This document shows positions 12,785 to 24,370 of a DNA stretch of 64,000 nt, one piece after another. Each line of letters begins with the position of its first letter. Position 1 is the stretch's first letter. Under the pieces are notes generated by a model. The model saw only the letters and a program-made list of their open reading frames with translations. It was not told the DNA's origin and ran no database searches. The position numbers and the translations under genes were made by a program. This stretch comes from Catonia carolina (Eukaryota; Arthropoda; Insecta; Hemiptera; Achilidae), in contig JAQMRL010000003.1 in the NCBI GenBank assembly GCA_035578175.1, forward strand, positions 96,579,969-96,643,968, given 5' to 3'.

Positions 12785-13680
12785 CACGAAGAGCTTATTG
12801 AAATTGCCATATTTAAAATACACCTGACCTCTCACAGTCGCCTGAATATCCATGGGAATAACACCTACAGAAACTACCATCCTGACGATACAGGTCAAGG
12901 AGGAACAACCGTATTAATATGACGAGGTGTCCAACATTATCTCCACCCTAATACACCAACTAATAATAATTTATAAGTCATAGAAGTAACTTTACTGGTT
13001 CGTGGAATTTATATCACTACAGGTGCACTCTACTGTCCACCTCGCCCACTGACAAGAGAGAGAGGCGTTTCCAGCAATTGCAAACTTACCTAGGTAATTC
13101 CTTCATATCGGGAGAGGATTTCAACGCCAAACATCCAGCGTGGGACTCCTGTCTCATAACATCCAAAGTTTGAGCCCTTCATAATGTTATTTGTGATTGC
13201 CAGCTACAAGTATACTCACCGGATACATCGATCTTTTAGTCAGCTATTAATAATCATCAACCTGACCTGCTCGACTTTCTTTTCTCGAAAGTAATGCGAA
13301 ACTACCAACCTGAAATGAAAACTACAAATGATCTCTCTTTTGACCATTCGGTTTTCATCACTACGCTCAACACTTAATTGATGCTAATCCCACCAAAACC
13401 AACATTGACTCTTGGGTGAATGAAATGGGACTTATTCAAACAGAAAATTGAAAACGTAAAGCATAACATTTTGCTTAAACCTACCACACTTGTTGTTGCA
13501 ATGTGAAGACTCCAACTCATTCCGTCTCATCAATTTGGTTTTAGACCGCTATCCTCAACTACAAAATAACTGCACTGAGTTCTAGACTTCATCTCCGAGA
13601 ATCTAGAAAGAAAGAAGTACATTGCTGGAATTTTCTTAGATATCAATTCCGCTTTCGATAAATAATAGCTCGATAAAATA
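12785..13680 (+). pseudogene. Jockey-type relic: endonuclease plus RT start, internally deleted
   Basis: Decayed Jockey ORF2. The endonuclease part (about 12870-13375) reads through scattered stops as GQGGTTVLI, GALYCPPRPL, FISGEDFNAKHPAWDS, QPDLLDF and SFDHS. These correspond to the AHAGTAV, SVYCPP, LAGGDYNSKH, LPDLLDF and SDHTP blocks of the intact copy. At about 13500-13670 the text jumps to RT residues: LIPSHQFGFRPLSSTTK, then ERKKYIAGIFLDINSAFDK, which covers the HQFGFR block and catalytic motif A. The roughly 900 bp normally lying between these regions is missing, so the copy has a large internal deletion. Frameshifts and stops abound. It is dead. Confidence 0.8.
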
Positions 13681-13932
13681 TTTAATTTTACTGTTTTCAT
13701 TCCTTGAAGATTTTTGTTAAAAATACACCAAAATAAAAAACTAAGTTTTAGTGTTCCGTGTACAATTTTCTTTAAATTACTGTTACAATTTGAGACACCA
13801 TTATTATAGTGAGATACTTCTAAACCTCACCCAGGAATCGATATTGGTACTTACAACTTTTCAGCTATATCAACTGAGCTATTGAGGAATTCATTTAAAT
13901 TTTTAACACTACCATGAAACAAATAATTATAT
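13681..13932. other. Short AT-rich spacer
   Basis: Nothing recognised between the Jockey relic and the next Rep-A copy. Confidence 0.4.
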
Positions 13933-14328
13933 TATGTTTATGTCATCAGTTGAAAGGTTGGTTCGAATCTCTAGAGGTTTTACTAAGTAAAACGACGAGT
14001 AAGGTGTTTTACCATTGCTTTCCTCACTGAGTGCAAAAGCATGCTTATCAGCATGCCTGGCCCTCTGAAAAGCATCTACTTTTTACCCTGCAAATGACAC
14101 CTTTACTTCATTCATCACAGGGTCTGGCTGCATAACCAAATTCATGACTCTCAGAGGAGATAACTCTGACTAGTTTATTTTACACCTCTACCTCTTTTGT
14201 TCTTAAATGCTTTATTCATATAATTGCCTGACCATGTGATAAGAAACAGAACTATTTTTTGTAGCCCTTTAACTAGCAGACCGAGGCCAAAAAATTTAAC
14301 ACTCCGCCTGCCTGTTATGGGCATGATA
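13933..14328 (-). repeat. Rep-A interspersed repeat, copy 3
   Basis: Full-length copy running from TGTCATCAGTTGAAAGG (3' end of sense) to CTGCCTGTTATGGGCATG (5' end). All internal blocks are present, including the AGAGGAGATAACTCTGACTA and GACCATGTGATAAGAAACAG segments. Confidence 0.82.
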
Positions 14329-15539
14329 TTGTGTTTATGAAATTTAAATTAAAAATTAGTCTATATTACAACTCAAAAAACCTGTTTAAATTATCCTAAA
14401 ATATAATATTGATTGAAACGAACGCAATATCTAAATTATGTACTTGAGAAGGTCAGATAATTTAATAAGTTAATTCAGTAATAAAATTATACTCAGTCTT
14501 AAAATTGATTAATAAATTAAATCCTAATTATAAAACCGAACTATAACTTAGGAATTGCTCCTTGACCAAATAATATTGAAATTTATGTTTATTAAACTAG
14601 TGTCTTACTTAACTAAGATCCCATAAAATATGAATTACACTTTGTTTACAAAACATATAACCAAATTTATTGTTTATAGCACAGTATATTGAAAGTTTTA
14701 TAAGCCTACATTTATCTTAAATTTTATTTTAATATTGTGTATTATATAACATGCACCTGAAAATTTAAATTTAATTTATTAGTAAACATTACTAGGATAG
14801 AGGAGACCAACGCTTATAGTACCTTTAAATTAAAATACCAACGTTAAAATAAATAACATTTATTAATACAGTATGTCATTGTTAACACACCTTTTTGTGT
14901 GTATGTAGGCTTAGTAATATTTTAACTACTTTTGCAATTTACTTATTAGATTCAAGCCACTTGCTATATAACCTACTTAAAGTACTACATCCAAAATTTC
15001 AACTATATTATTTATTGTATACAATTTAATAAGTATATTCACATTGCGGTCAAAGACAGTTAGTTTTTAAAGCAAAGATATTACAAGTCCGGTTTGTCAG
15101 CAACAGGTTATAAATGAAAAATCACTTTTGTTTTTAGACAAATTTTTAACTAGGATCTTTTAAATAATTAAACAATAACTTAAAAATTTCCTTTAATTTT
15201 TTTAGATTTAGTTCCCTGAGATATTCTAAGAAACTAATTACGTAGTAAAAGTTGAAACAGGCCAACCATGTATCTACATAGCAACATTAAACAGGCAACA
15301 AACTTTATTGCCAATTAGGCAATAAACAGATTCAACGCGTTAATGAGAAAGGTATATCTGGGAAAGGTGATAGATACAGACAAGAGCCAAGAGTTTTTTT
15401 GACACATTTTTATTGAAACTTTAGTATCTGATATTATAATATTTTAGCAATATCTAAATATGACGTTAAAGGTTCCAAAACTTGAATTACTTGCTAGAGC
15501 TTGTAGTCATCACTACAGTCCTACTTTTGGCCAAGAGGA
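14329..15539. other. AT-rich stretch, nothing recognised
   Basis: Very AT-rich with no supported feature. Confidence 0.4.
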
Positions 15540-15860
15540 TCACTTGGCCAGAGGCGTTTCAAAGGACTGTACTGAGAGCCCAGTATCGGCCCAGTGTGCA
15601 AGTTTTGCATGAAAGTTTTCATGTAATTCAAATTTGTCGTACATTGTCTTGTATAGTTGTTTCGGAACGTCATTTACGCATGGGACTTGTAAGTCTTTGT
15701 GCAACATTAAGAAATTTTTAATGTAAACTGGGTATTGCGTTATCGCTCGTAGAATCTTGTTTTGAATCCCTTTTATAGTACGTTTCGTGCGTGAAGGTTT
15801 AGCAAATCCCCAAAGTTGAATGAAGTCTATATGGCAAGATTGGCCCAATATTTTTGTAGA
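15540..15860 (-). pseudogene. Jockey-type relic, ORF2 C-terminus
   Basis: A 102-residue open frame on the minus strand reads IDFIQLWGFAKPSRTKRTIK, then KILRAITQYPVYIKNFLMLH and KQLYKTMYDKFELH. It matches the region after KPIWTYG in Jockey elements (QLWG-A-PS...IQNKILRAI...PWY-...LH-DL). A more decayed homologue with the same peculiar KLFK-IYDKF segment lies at 34960-35222, also on the minus strand. The subfamily therefore differs from both young copies in the window. The upstream half is missing. No tail or duplication is visible. Confidence 0.72.
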
Positions 15861-16299
15861 TTGGTCTTGTAGATTGTTAATTTATGACATGTTTATTTTA
15901 GAACGTCTATCGAGTAAACGCTTCAGTTTATAGAAGCGAGACAAGCGTAAAAGCGAAATCGAGTGAGCACAAAAAGTGTTAAAGAAGATGAAATCTTTTT
16001 TGACGAAGATCTCAAAATGGACTAGTGAAAAGAATTGTATGTAAAAGCAAAATTTCGAAAAGCAATGTATGGAGTGGGAGCGTCGACATAAATCTACCTC
16101 CAATACATAATATATTAGAAAAAGCACAATAATTTTATATTGATTTTTATTTGTGAAGTTCGCAGATGGATGTTACATTGACACAACTAAGAATAGTTAA
16201 AAATTTAATATAAAATTAAAATTTGACCCACTTTTACTTTCTCTTGCTCTATATGAATAAATAGGGAAGAAAAGTATTGTTTTCATGTCGTTTTTTAGA
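15861..16299. other. Unassigned stretch
   Basis: No supported gene. The 81-residue minus-strand frame at 15882-16127 has no recognised motif. Confidence 0.35.
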
Positions 16300-16790
16300 A
16301 ATCCATTTTTCACCGCAAATACCTACACGTTTTCCCTTCTTCACCTAAAAATTATGTTTTTAGTGATTGGTCTGTGGGTGAACAAACTTGGAACTTAATT
16401 TCAGTACCACTGGACACCCGATACAAAAAATTTCATCTAAATTGGTCAGCCAGAAGTAGTAGTTTATTTGTGCGATTTTTCAGTTTTTTGCGATTTTCTC
16501 AAAAACGACTTCTTTGATGTTCTTTAAAAATTGCTATTTACTACATTTGTGTGCTCTACAAGATAGCATAAGCGCCATATCTGCTGAAATTCTTGGCGTG
16601 GCTGTGCTTTCATGATAAAATCAATGTTTTTTTTTTAATTGCGACCTTAATTTACATTTTAGGATAAAAATGTATAAAATTAAAGTTGTATAAAATTCAA
16701 AAACCTGCAATTTTTATTTCAAGCATTCTTTCTACAGAGCCTAGTTTAGCGTCAATAAGTGATTTTCTGTATTTTTAAGCGGAACAAAGA
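16300..16790 (-). repeat. Rep-E repeat, minus-strand copy
   Basis: Read on the minus strand it contains, in order, an AAAATCACTTATTGACGCTA block, a CTAGGCTCTGTAGAAAGAAT block, an ATTTCAGCAGATATGGCGCT block, a CTATCTTGTAGAGCACAC block, a TTTTTGAGAAAATCGCAAAA block and a TGGCTGACCAATTTAGATGA block. The same order appears on the plus strand at 32262-32660 and 39930-40860. Unlike those copies, no (CA)n array follows. Confidence 0.68.
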
Positions 16791-19256
16791 TTTATTTTGA
16801 TTTAGTTCAAGTCACTCATGATTAAACATATTTTCATTTTTTCCATTGGCAAGAGAAAGAAATGTGAGTATTTCATACGAGATGTTTAATTATCTGGAGG
16901 ATTATTACTAGGTTTTCTCCTCAAAGCCATTGACGCGGTTTTTTAAAATTAAGATACACTATGAAAAGTTTTTCTAGATGTAATTGTAAAGATATAAAAT
17001 AAAATACGTTACCAGAAAAAAAAATTATAACTTATTGTTCCGTTGAAATTCCCAGACATAAGTACAAAACTATTTGATACGTGATAAATATATTGATATA
17101 TTTATATATTGAAATCAAACATATAAATATTTGATATCATTGTTATAAATTTAGTTTTAAACTAACCAAGACGTTACACTGCTTTTGAATTTTCTGACTA
17201 AATTATATTTATATCATTTAGACAAGATTGCCAAAAAAATTTGAATATGAACACGACGAATGGAACAATTTTCTAAGAAGAATCTGTGAACAAATTAAAA
17301 AGATAATTATATTATTAAATCGTTAGAGATTTGAACACTAAAACCTAAATATTAGTTCATAAAACTATTAAGAGGAAATGGAGAGAAGAATTTTGTTTTT
17401 AAAATCAGATTTTGATATTAAATAGAAGCAAATTATTCAGATTTTGAAAATTGAGTGAAAACTAGTCAATACCCATACCCGCTTATATCTTACAAACAAA
17501 ACCTCACCGAGCAAAATTACTACTATTACCTAGTTGTTATTATTGTTAATATTTAGAAAATAAAAGCTAAGGTGGGTTAATCTTATGAATAATACATGTC
17601 ACAGAGGCACATGCTGTGGGGCCCTTCCCACCTAACAACCAACCAACCTATCCTGGTTCCCCGATGAGGGGTGTACGAGCGGTTGTTTAAAAGCGAAGGC
17701 AATAATCGACCTTGTCTGAAAATAATAATTGCTATCCACACTATTTTATAATGAAGGCTTTATTTTGTAAAATGTCAGCAGTTTCTAAATATATCATTTT
17801 AATTATTTTAACAAATACAAATTAATTTTTTAATTAATATTCAGTTGTATATTGACGTGAAACTTCTTTTTAAAGGGAATTCTTAATTGTTTTTAAAGTA
17901 AGGCGTCGAAACATCATTTCATTTCTTGTAATCTTTAAGTACATGACTTTTTGTCGTAAAAAATATTTCATTTATTTTTCTACCTCGTTGTCATATTAGG
18001 TGGATACACTTCCCTCCCCCAGTTTTTTTTTCACTATTTCAATTATATCCTTTGTTTTTTTTTTAAATAAATTCATAATTTCTTTGTAACTCTTCTAATG
18101 CTTTATGGGCTGGATGTAGGAGTAATAATTTAGTCCTTGTAATAAACTTTCACGAGAAAAACTATTTAATTTGTGATCTTTTCAATGTAAGCATAAGTTA
18201 ATGTTTATACTTATTTAATTGAAATTGTAGTTTATCATGGTCTAATTCTTTCTCATATCCGGTATTCTATACGTACGGTAATTCTTGAAGGTGTAGTATG
18301 GAAAGCGTTTTTAACATTCAGAGTAAATCAATTGGGTTTACAATGGAAGTAAACCACCTAAGCTCATGTAGACCATTATTTGAGGAACTTCGTTAGTATC
18401 TGTAAAGCAAAAACTTAATAAATCTCGTAACCTGCAAACTTATTTAATTAGCCAATCAGCAGTGATTTCAGTAGTTAAGCCGCGCCGTTTGACAATACGC
18501 TTGTCGATAGATCAAGTTTGAGTCTGTAGCTGCCTTGACCTCTTGAGGTCCAGAGGTCGAGGTAGTCTACTACCTTTCTGGTGTCAAAACATTTTTACTA
18601 GTCGCATTAAATTTAAAAAAAGAACTGTACAGACTTACAATTAATACTGTTCAGCTAATCAGAAATAAAATAAAATTAGTAAAGGTTTGACATTTATTTA
18701 ATTAATTTTTAGAATGTTTCCGTTCCTAATTTAAACACGGTTTATATGTATTTATTTTTCTGACTCGTTCGAAAAAACCAAATATCTTTAGTGAAAGATT
18801 GTACTCGTAATTTGTCATTTAGTCTAAACTCAATATATTTGTTTCTCAGAGCTGTTAAAATCAACACAATTAATATAATTTTATTTATTGAAGCCTGTTG
18901 TTGCTTATAAATAAATCAGTCCTTTTCTAGAAATTCACTCACCACAAGCAAATCTTTCACTCCGTGACAAATTTCGAACCGAGATTTCTTTAAAATTTCA
19001 CAATACATTTGACATATTGCTCAGTTATGTATGCATGTACCAATGCTTTTGAGACTTGGTAAGAGATTCCCAACACTTGTAATAATTTATCCTAATAGAT
19101 ACAAACGCATGAGTATAGTCTTAATTTCTGATAAACCTTTAAAATTACATAACTTAAGATATTTTATTATTGTGACATTTATTGCTAAGGCCGTATCGGG
19201 ATCTAAGTAAAATGAATAACAAACTATCGTTAAAATTACAAACAAGTATTTATTAC
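16791..19256. other. Mostly AT-rich stretch, nothing assigned
   Basis: No supported gene. Two GC-richer islands stand out: 17590-17710 (CCTGGTTCCCCGATGAGGGG) and 18475-18580, the second with a small imperfect palindrome around GACCTCTTGAGGTC. Neither matches another part of the window. Confidence 0.35.
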
Positions 19257-19651
19257 ACACTTGTTGTTTAGGTCATCAGCCAAAAGGCTGGTTTGAACCT
19301 GTAGAGATTTTACTAAGTAAAACGAGGAGTGAGGTGGTTTACCGTTGCCTTCCTCACTGAGTGGAAAAGTACGCTTATCAGCATGCCGGGCCCTCTGAAA
19401 AACACATATTTTCCACTCTGCAAACGACATCTTCACTTCATTCACCACAGGGTCTGGCTGTATAATGAAATTCATTACTTTCAGAGGAGATAACTCTGAT
19501 TAGTGTCTTTTGCACCTCTACCTCTTCTGTTCTTAAATGAGTCATTTAATTGGCTGACCATGTGATAAGAAACAGAACTATTTATTTTAGCCCTGCAACG
19601 AACAGATTGAGTGTAAATAATTTGACACTCCACCTGTCCGTCATGGGCAGT
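19257..19651 (-). repeat. Rep-A interspersed repeat, copy 4
   Basis: One of the best preserved copies, ending in sense with CTGATGACCTAAACAACAAG. The sense strand holds an open frame of 79 codons at 19475-19236 starting MNFIIQPDPVVNEVK; the same frame is visible in copies 5, 7 and 9. The copy abuts an LTR-like segment that starts at about 19665. Confidence 0.85.
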
Positions 19652-19664
19652 ATTACACACTATA

Positions 19665-20367
19665 AATTACAATTAATATTTTTACTTATATCTACAAATA
19701 AATTACAATTACTACAATTAAATTAATAATTACAATAAATAATTAATTTGGTCTAATTATAATAAATTAATGACATAAAATAAACTTAACCAGTAACTAG
19801 ATTATCTCGCACTTAATTTAACTAAATCCTACTTACAAACGTTAAACGACGTTTACAGTATACGCTGGACATCTTCACAAACGTATATACACACAAACGT
19901 GCCTGAGTATGAAAATATGCCCAAGACCACAAGATGAGAGGCGAGCACGTTACCAACTACGCCAATGCGGCCGGCGTAGAGATTATATGGTCTATGGTAT
20001 ATGTATAGGTTATATGGTCATCCTTATATAGATGAGCTATGGAGATTTCGAGAAGGACAGAGATTTTCGATATAATAATAAAATTACAAAATCCTTCTGG
20101 ATAAACCTTAAAAAACTGTAAACAAATTAGGATTGAATAAAATTGTGTTATAAAAGACTAATTATCTAAATAAGTACCCGAGACTCTTTCACAATACACA
20201 CAATAGATACAACAATAGTCAGGCCTACCTGTACTATACATGGCCATTTATAACTATTTTATGGAAACCCTATTTATCATTCTTATTATTTACGTTAGGT
20301 AATATTTTTAAAATCTCGGTCCTTCTCGAAAATTCTCGAAAACACATTCCCTTTAGGTATTGTCACA
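19665..20367 (-). mobile_element. Probable degraded LTR (Gypsy-type), minus strand
   Basis: On the minus strand the segment begins TGTGACAATACC (20367 downward), the same opening as the solo LTR at 24467. It has a TTCGAGAATTTTCGAG block comparable to TTCGCGAAAATTCTAG there, and a TATA box CTATATAAGG at 20021-20030, about 340 bp from the start. An AT-rich U5-like half with polyadenylation-like words follows. The far end near 19665 has no clean TGTCACA and no duplication, perhaps because of the neighbouring Rep-A insertion. A SINE-head fragment lies inside. It could instead be a composite of smaller repeats. Confidence 0.4.
19925..19978 (-). repeat. SINE head fragment, Rep-D copy
   Basis: The minus strand reads GGCCGCATTGGCGTAGTTGG followed by TAACGTGCTCGCCTCTCATC and GGTCTTGGGC, then diverges exactly where the B box should be. 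It matches the first ~55 bp of the complete SINE at 48018-48198 with few differences. It is a broken copy within an LTR-like segment. Confidence 0.7.
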
Positions 20368-21007
20368 ATATTAAATGTTTTTTTTTGGCATTTTTATGAC
20401 CGTTTATAAATTAACAACTGAGTTATGAAATAAAAAAAAATTGAATTAAATGACACATCCACAACAACACATAGGCCTACGTCTAAAAGGAAATACAATT
20501 TATAAACTATGATACATGTCTGTAACAATATTATTAAAACATTTTATAAAATGGAAGTTATTATTTTGTAAGACCAACCAAGTTGCTTAAAAGATGAATA
20601 TTGATATCAGTCGCAGAGTAACAGTTAACAATGTATTTGTGTTACGGTACAGAAGTTTCATTTCAAGTCAGTTTGTTCCCTGTTACAACTGTAGGGGGTC
20701 CTATCTTAGGTATGTTTTCTTGTTAACTGTCCGCGTAGCGACTATCACAAAACATATCTTATGTTCTTACCCAGTCTACCTACCTTTTCTATCTTGATTT
20801 CCATTTCCGTCCACTCTTGGTGTTTTAGTCTAACTTTTGTATTTTATTTACACTAATGTTATCTGGATATTTTGGAACAAGATTGATCTGATTGTAAATC
20901 AAATATGATTAAATTTATAAATAAACTAGCTACCCCCTACTCGCTTCGCTTTGCAATCACAAATTGTGTTTTTTTATTTACTGACATTACAATATTTTTA
21001 TAGTAAT
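20368..21007. other. Unassigned stretch
   Basis: No supported gene. The motif CTAGCTACCCCCTACTCGCT at about 20928 resembles a word common near insect repeats, but its family is not identified here. Confidence 0.35.
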
Positions 21008-21150
21008 GTCAACGGCTTTCGTGGCAGAGTGATTAGCGCACTAGCATATAAATCTCAAGAGCGTGGTATCGATTCCCGGCTAAGATTGGAAAACTCAACG
21101 TTCCTACACGATAACCCAAAGTAGTCACCAATGACCAACCTACATACGCA
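21008..21150 (+). repeat. tRNA-derived SINE, Rep-B copy 2
   Basis: The head reads GTGGCAGAGTGATTAGCGCA (A-box-like) and, 28 bp later, GGTATCGATTCCCGGC (B-box-like). The body ends in CAAAGTAGTCACCAATGACC as in the other Rep-B copies at 4948 and 63362. Confidence 0.75.
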
Positions 21151-21311
21151 ATTTTATATTTTATTGAAACACCTATTCATAAAAAGCTTAATTTCATTAA
21201 ATTAGTATAGTACAACGATAGTATAGTATAGAGAATCAAAGACCACAAAAGGCGAAAAAATTTTCCCTACGGGTTCACATGAAGTAAAATAATTTTTAAC
21301 CATCCTTTTCT

Positions 21312-21762
21312 TTCCCATAACAGGCAGGTGGAGTGTTAAATTATTTGCACTCGATCTCTTGGTTTCAGGGCTAAAAAAATAGATCTGTTTCTCATCACAT
21401 GGTCAGCCATTTATATGATTGAAGCATTTAAGAACAGAATAGGTACAGGTGATGGATACTATACTAATGGATACTATAATAAATAATAAATAATGGATAC
21501 TATATGGATACTAATAGGTGGTAGATGGATACTAGTAAGGGTTATCTCCTCTGAGAGTAATGAATTTGATTATACAGCCAGACCTGTGGTGAATGAAGTG
21601 AAGGAGTCATTTGCAAGTTGGAAATTAGATGCTTTTCGGAGATCCTGGCATGCTGATAAGCATACTTTTCCACTCAGTGAGGAAGGTAATTATAAACCAC
21701 CTCACTCCTCGTTTTACGTAGTAAAGCCACTAGAGGTTCAAACCAGCCTTCAAACAGTAACA
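21312..21762 (+). repeat. Rep-A interspersed repeat, copy 5
   Basis: Plus-strand copy from CCCATAACAGGCAGGTGGAG to the GGTTCAAACCAGCC block, which loses the last CGGCTGATGACC words. It is lengthened by a local ATGGATACTA-type expansion (21453-21538). Its sense frame (NEVKESFASWKLDAF, then HADKHTFPLSEEGN and KPPHSSFY) matches copy 4 residue by residue. Confidence 0.84.
21453..21538 (+). repeat. ATGGATACTA-type short tandem expansion
   Basis: Five irregular units containing ATGGATACTA are interspersed with AATAATAAATA. They sit inside Rep-A copy 5 and are absent from the other copies, so the expansion followed insertion. Confidence 0.75.
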
Positions 21763-21899
21763 ACCATCCTTTAAAAGTTGAAGAAATAAAATTAATTTAA
21801 TATGTTTTGTAGTTTTTGTGGTAGTGCAATGTCCACATTTCTGGATTTGTGTGATTAATTAATTTGGATTAAAATTAAGTGTATAGGCTAATTAAAATA

Positions 21900-22250
21900 T
21901 GTTTTTCTTTTAAATACTACTTCGTTATAATCTGTTTATTTATAAATAGCTAATAGATCTGATAAAGAAAGTAAAAAATAAACTAAAGGACGTCAACTGT
22001 CCATCGATGTTTGATCTCTGTGATATTTAAAAGAATTAATAAATAAAAAAAATACAGAAGAATATTACGTTAAATTTTTTTTATAATATCTATAAGGAAA
22101 GTCCAAAAATTACAACATCTTCAACTTTGATCTTAATTTAAAACAATTGTCTAATGAATTCATTGTTAACGAATATTTATGTTGGTAGCGTCTATTCGGA
22201 TATTAAATTTAATACTGAAATCTGAAAATTTTTGTTTTACTTTTTCTAAG
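21900..22250 (+). repeat. Rep-F degenerate repeat, copy 1
   Basis: Shares, in the same order, a TTATAATCTGTT word, a GATAAAGAAAGTAAAAAATA block, a GATCTCTGTGATATTTA block, an ATATTACGTTAAATTTTTTT block and an ACTGAAATCTGAAAATTTT end with 31560-31740, 33000-33440 and 42225-42500 (each covering part). Strongly diverged; orientation is arbitrary. Confidence 0.45.
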
Positions 22251-22258
22251 TTGTTGTC

Positions 22259-22715
22259 TTATTTAGGTCATCAACCGAAACACTGGTTTAAATTTCAAGA
22301 AGCATTACTAAGTAAAACGAGGAGTGAGGTGGTTTACCAGTGCCTTCCTTACTGAGTGGAAAAGTATGCTTATCAGCATGCCGGGTCCTCTGAAAAGCAT
22401 TTACTTGCACCCTGAAAATGACACCTTCACTTCATTCACCACAGGCTCTGGTTGTACAATGATGATGAAATTCAATACTCTCAAAGGAGATAACTCTGGC
22501 TAGCGTCTTTTTCATCTTTACCTCTTTTGTTCTTAAATGCTTCGGTCATATCACATATCACATGGTCATTCACATTGTCATTCGGTCATATCACATGGTC
22601 ATTGGCTGACCATGTGATAAGAAATAGATCTGTTTTTTGTGGCCTGGTATTAGAAGATCGAGTGCAAATAATTTAACACTTCAAATAAATTAACACTTTC
22701 TTTTATGGGCTTCTT
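22259..22715 (-). repeat. Rep-A interspersed repeat, copy 6
   Basis: Full set of Rep-A blocks on the minus strand, lengthened by an internal duplication of the TCGGTCATATCACATGGTCA word at about 22543-22605. The 5' end (CTTTTATGGGC) is degraded. Confidence 0.82.
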
Positions 22716-23671
22716 TTTCAAGTTCAGATCTCTAAAAAGAAAAGTGTTCCTTTGTATCAGGGCATGATGTTAGACTGGAATCGTTCTAAAATTTCAATGT
22801 TGGAATTTTCAGATTTATAAATTTTAATACAGTTCCAAACCATAAATTAAAAAAGTTGGAAAAATAAAAATAAAATAAATAATTTCGTTTAATAATTCTA
22901 TTAGTCTATTCTGTTTTTTGTAATTGATGTACCTAATTACAATTTGTAAATAATTGATGATTACAAGAACACAAAATTATTTATTTTTTCCAACACATTG
23001 ACGGTTAGTTTACGGAAATACATAAGAAATATATTTTATAATACATTATTAATGATTTATAAATAAACAAACAAATCGACTGTAAAATAAAATTATTATA
23101 AATATTGTTTTTACATTTTTACCTTTTGTTGAAACATTATAAAAGTTTTGTTGCCGTACATAACATAACGAATGATACAACATTATAGAATAATGTTTAA
23201 TACATAAAATATGAAACATGTATCTCGATCAAGCACACAACATTTTAATATATTAATATAATGTATATTAATTGTTTAATACGACAACTTACAAATCCGG
23301 TTTCTAGTTTCCATACGATCGGTTAGATAAAGAGGCCGTCGCATGGCGCGCGGTAAGATCAGATGCCAAAGAAACTGTCACTTTTAATAAAACCTGTAAA
23401 GTATTGGCAGTTCACCAGTTAAGAATTTTTAATCGCTTACAAATGTTATTTTATAGTACATAATACTATGCAAATTATTTTATAATATTTTAATATCGTT
23501 TTGTATGATATAATCGTATGTTAATTTATTTTTTATTATTAGAATTTGTAGTAAAATTTAAATATAGTTCAATGGCAGGTAATTTGTTACATAAGTGTTT
23601 TTTTTTCAATACTTTCACACCTTCAAATCCGTACATGAGGTTGGTATGACAATTCAGAATTCTCTTAAAAT
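22716..23671. other. AT-rich stretch, nothing recognised
   Basis: No supported feature apart from a short GC-rich word cluster at 23330-23370. Confidence 0.4.
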
Positions 23672-23986
23672 GTTATTAATGTGTACGTTGCAATCTGTTC
23701 AATTCAGAATAATAAGTAATCCCATGATCCAATGAGATGAGAATGATAATGTATGGCGTGTAAACGAGGTGTAGTCTTGTACAGACCCAGGCCGACCATT
23801 AATGAGAGAGTATGTTTAATTGAATCCCAACCATTAAACTACACCGGTAACCACTGTCTAACATTTAAATTTGTATAAAAGTAACTACCTTACTAGGATT
23901 TGAACCAGGAACCTTCGTCTCCGAAAATCAGCTGTTAAACAGCTGACTCGCGGCGATTTTACCTCTAGACCAACCCGGTGGGTATC
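23672..23986 (-). repeat. tRNA-derived SINE, Rep-C copy 1
   Basis: The minus strand begins CCGGGTTGGTCTAGAGGTAA (tRNA-like 5' half with an A box), then AAGGTTCCTGGTTCAAATCC (B box). A long body follows with the GGTCGGCCTGGGTCTGTACA and AGACTACACCTCGTTTACAC blocks and ends near TTGAACAGATTGCAACGT. The body recurs at 45936-46078 and 46110-46400. At about 310 bp it is long for an insect SINE head-body unit. No A tail or duplication was identified. Confidence 0.78.
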
Positions 23987-24214
23987 TATTAAAAAATAAT
24001 AAGTCGTTTTTATACAGAGTGAATTAACATCAAAATAGACTATCCAAAAGTTTGTTGTTTACAGCTAATGTCGCTTTAGAATGTAGCTGCACTGGTACGT
24101 TAATTATGTACTGCAATCTCCAAAAATATTAATTTATAATTTTATAGCACACCTTACTAAAATCGTGGATGTTTTTTTTCTCTTATCTGTTTGGCATGAC
24201 TATAGCAAATCTAT

Positions 24215-24370
24215 AACTAGCTACTACCATTATGAAGAAGTAATGTTTTTTGTTTGTCTGTTTGTACGAGGTAATCTCACAAACTACTCAACCGATTTTA
24301 AAAATTATTTCAATGTAAGAAAGTTTAAAGATTCCTAAAAAAATGCTATATGCCATTATGTAATATTTAA
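24215..24370 (+). repeat. Unclassified repeat fragment (GTTTGTCTGTTTGT type)
   Basis: The combination GTTTGTCTGTTTGTACGAGG with AAACTACTCAACCGATTTTA about 20 bp later is, from general experience, a motif pair found at the edge of many insect repeats. No second full copy occurs in this window, so the boundaries are loose. Confidence 0.4.
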
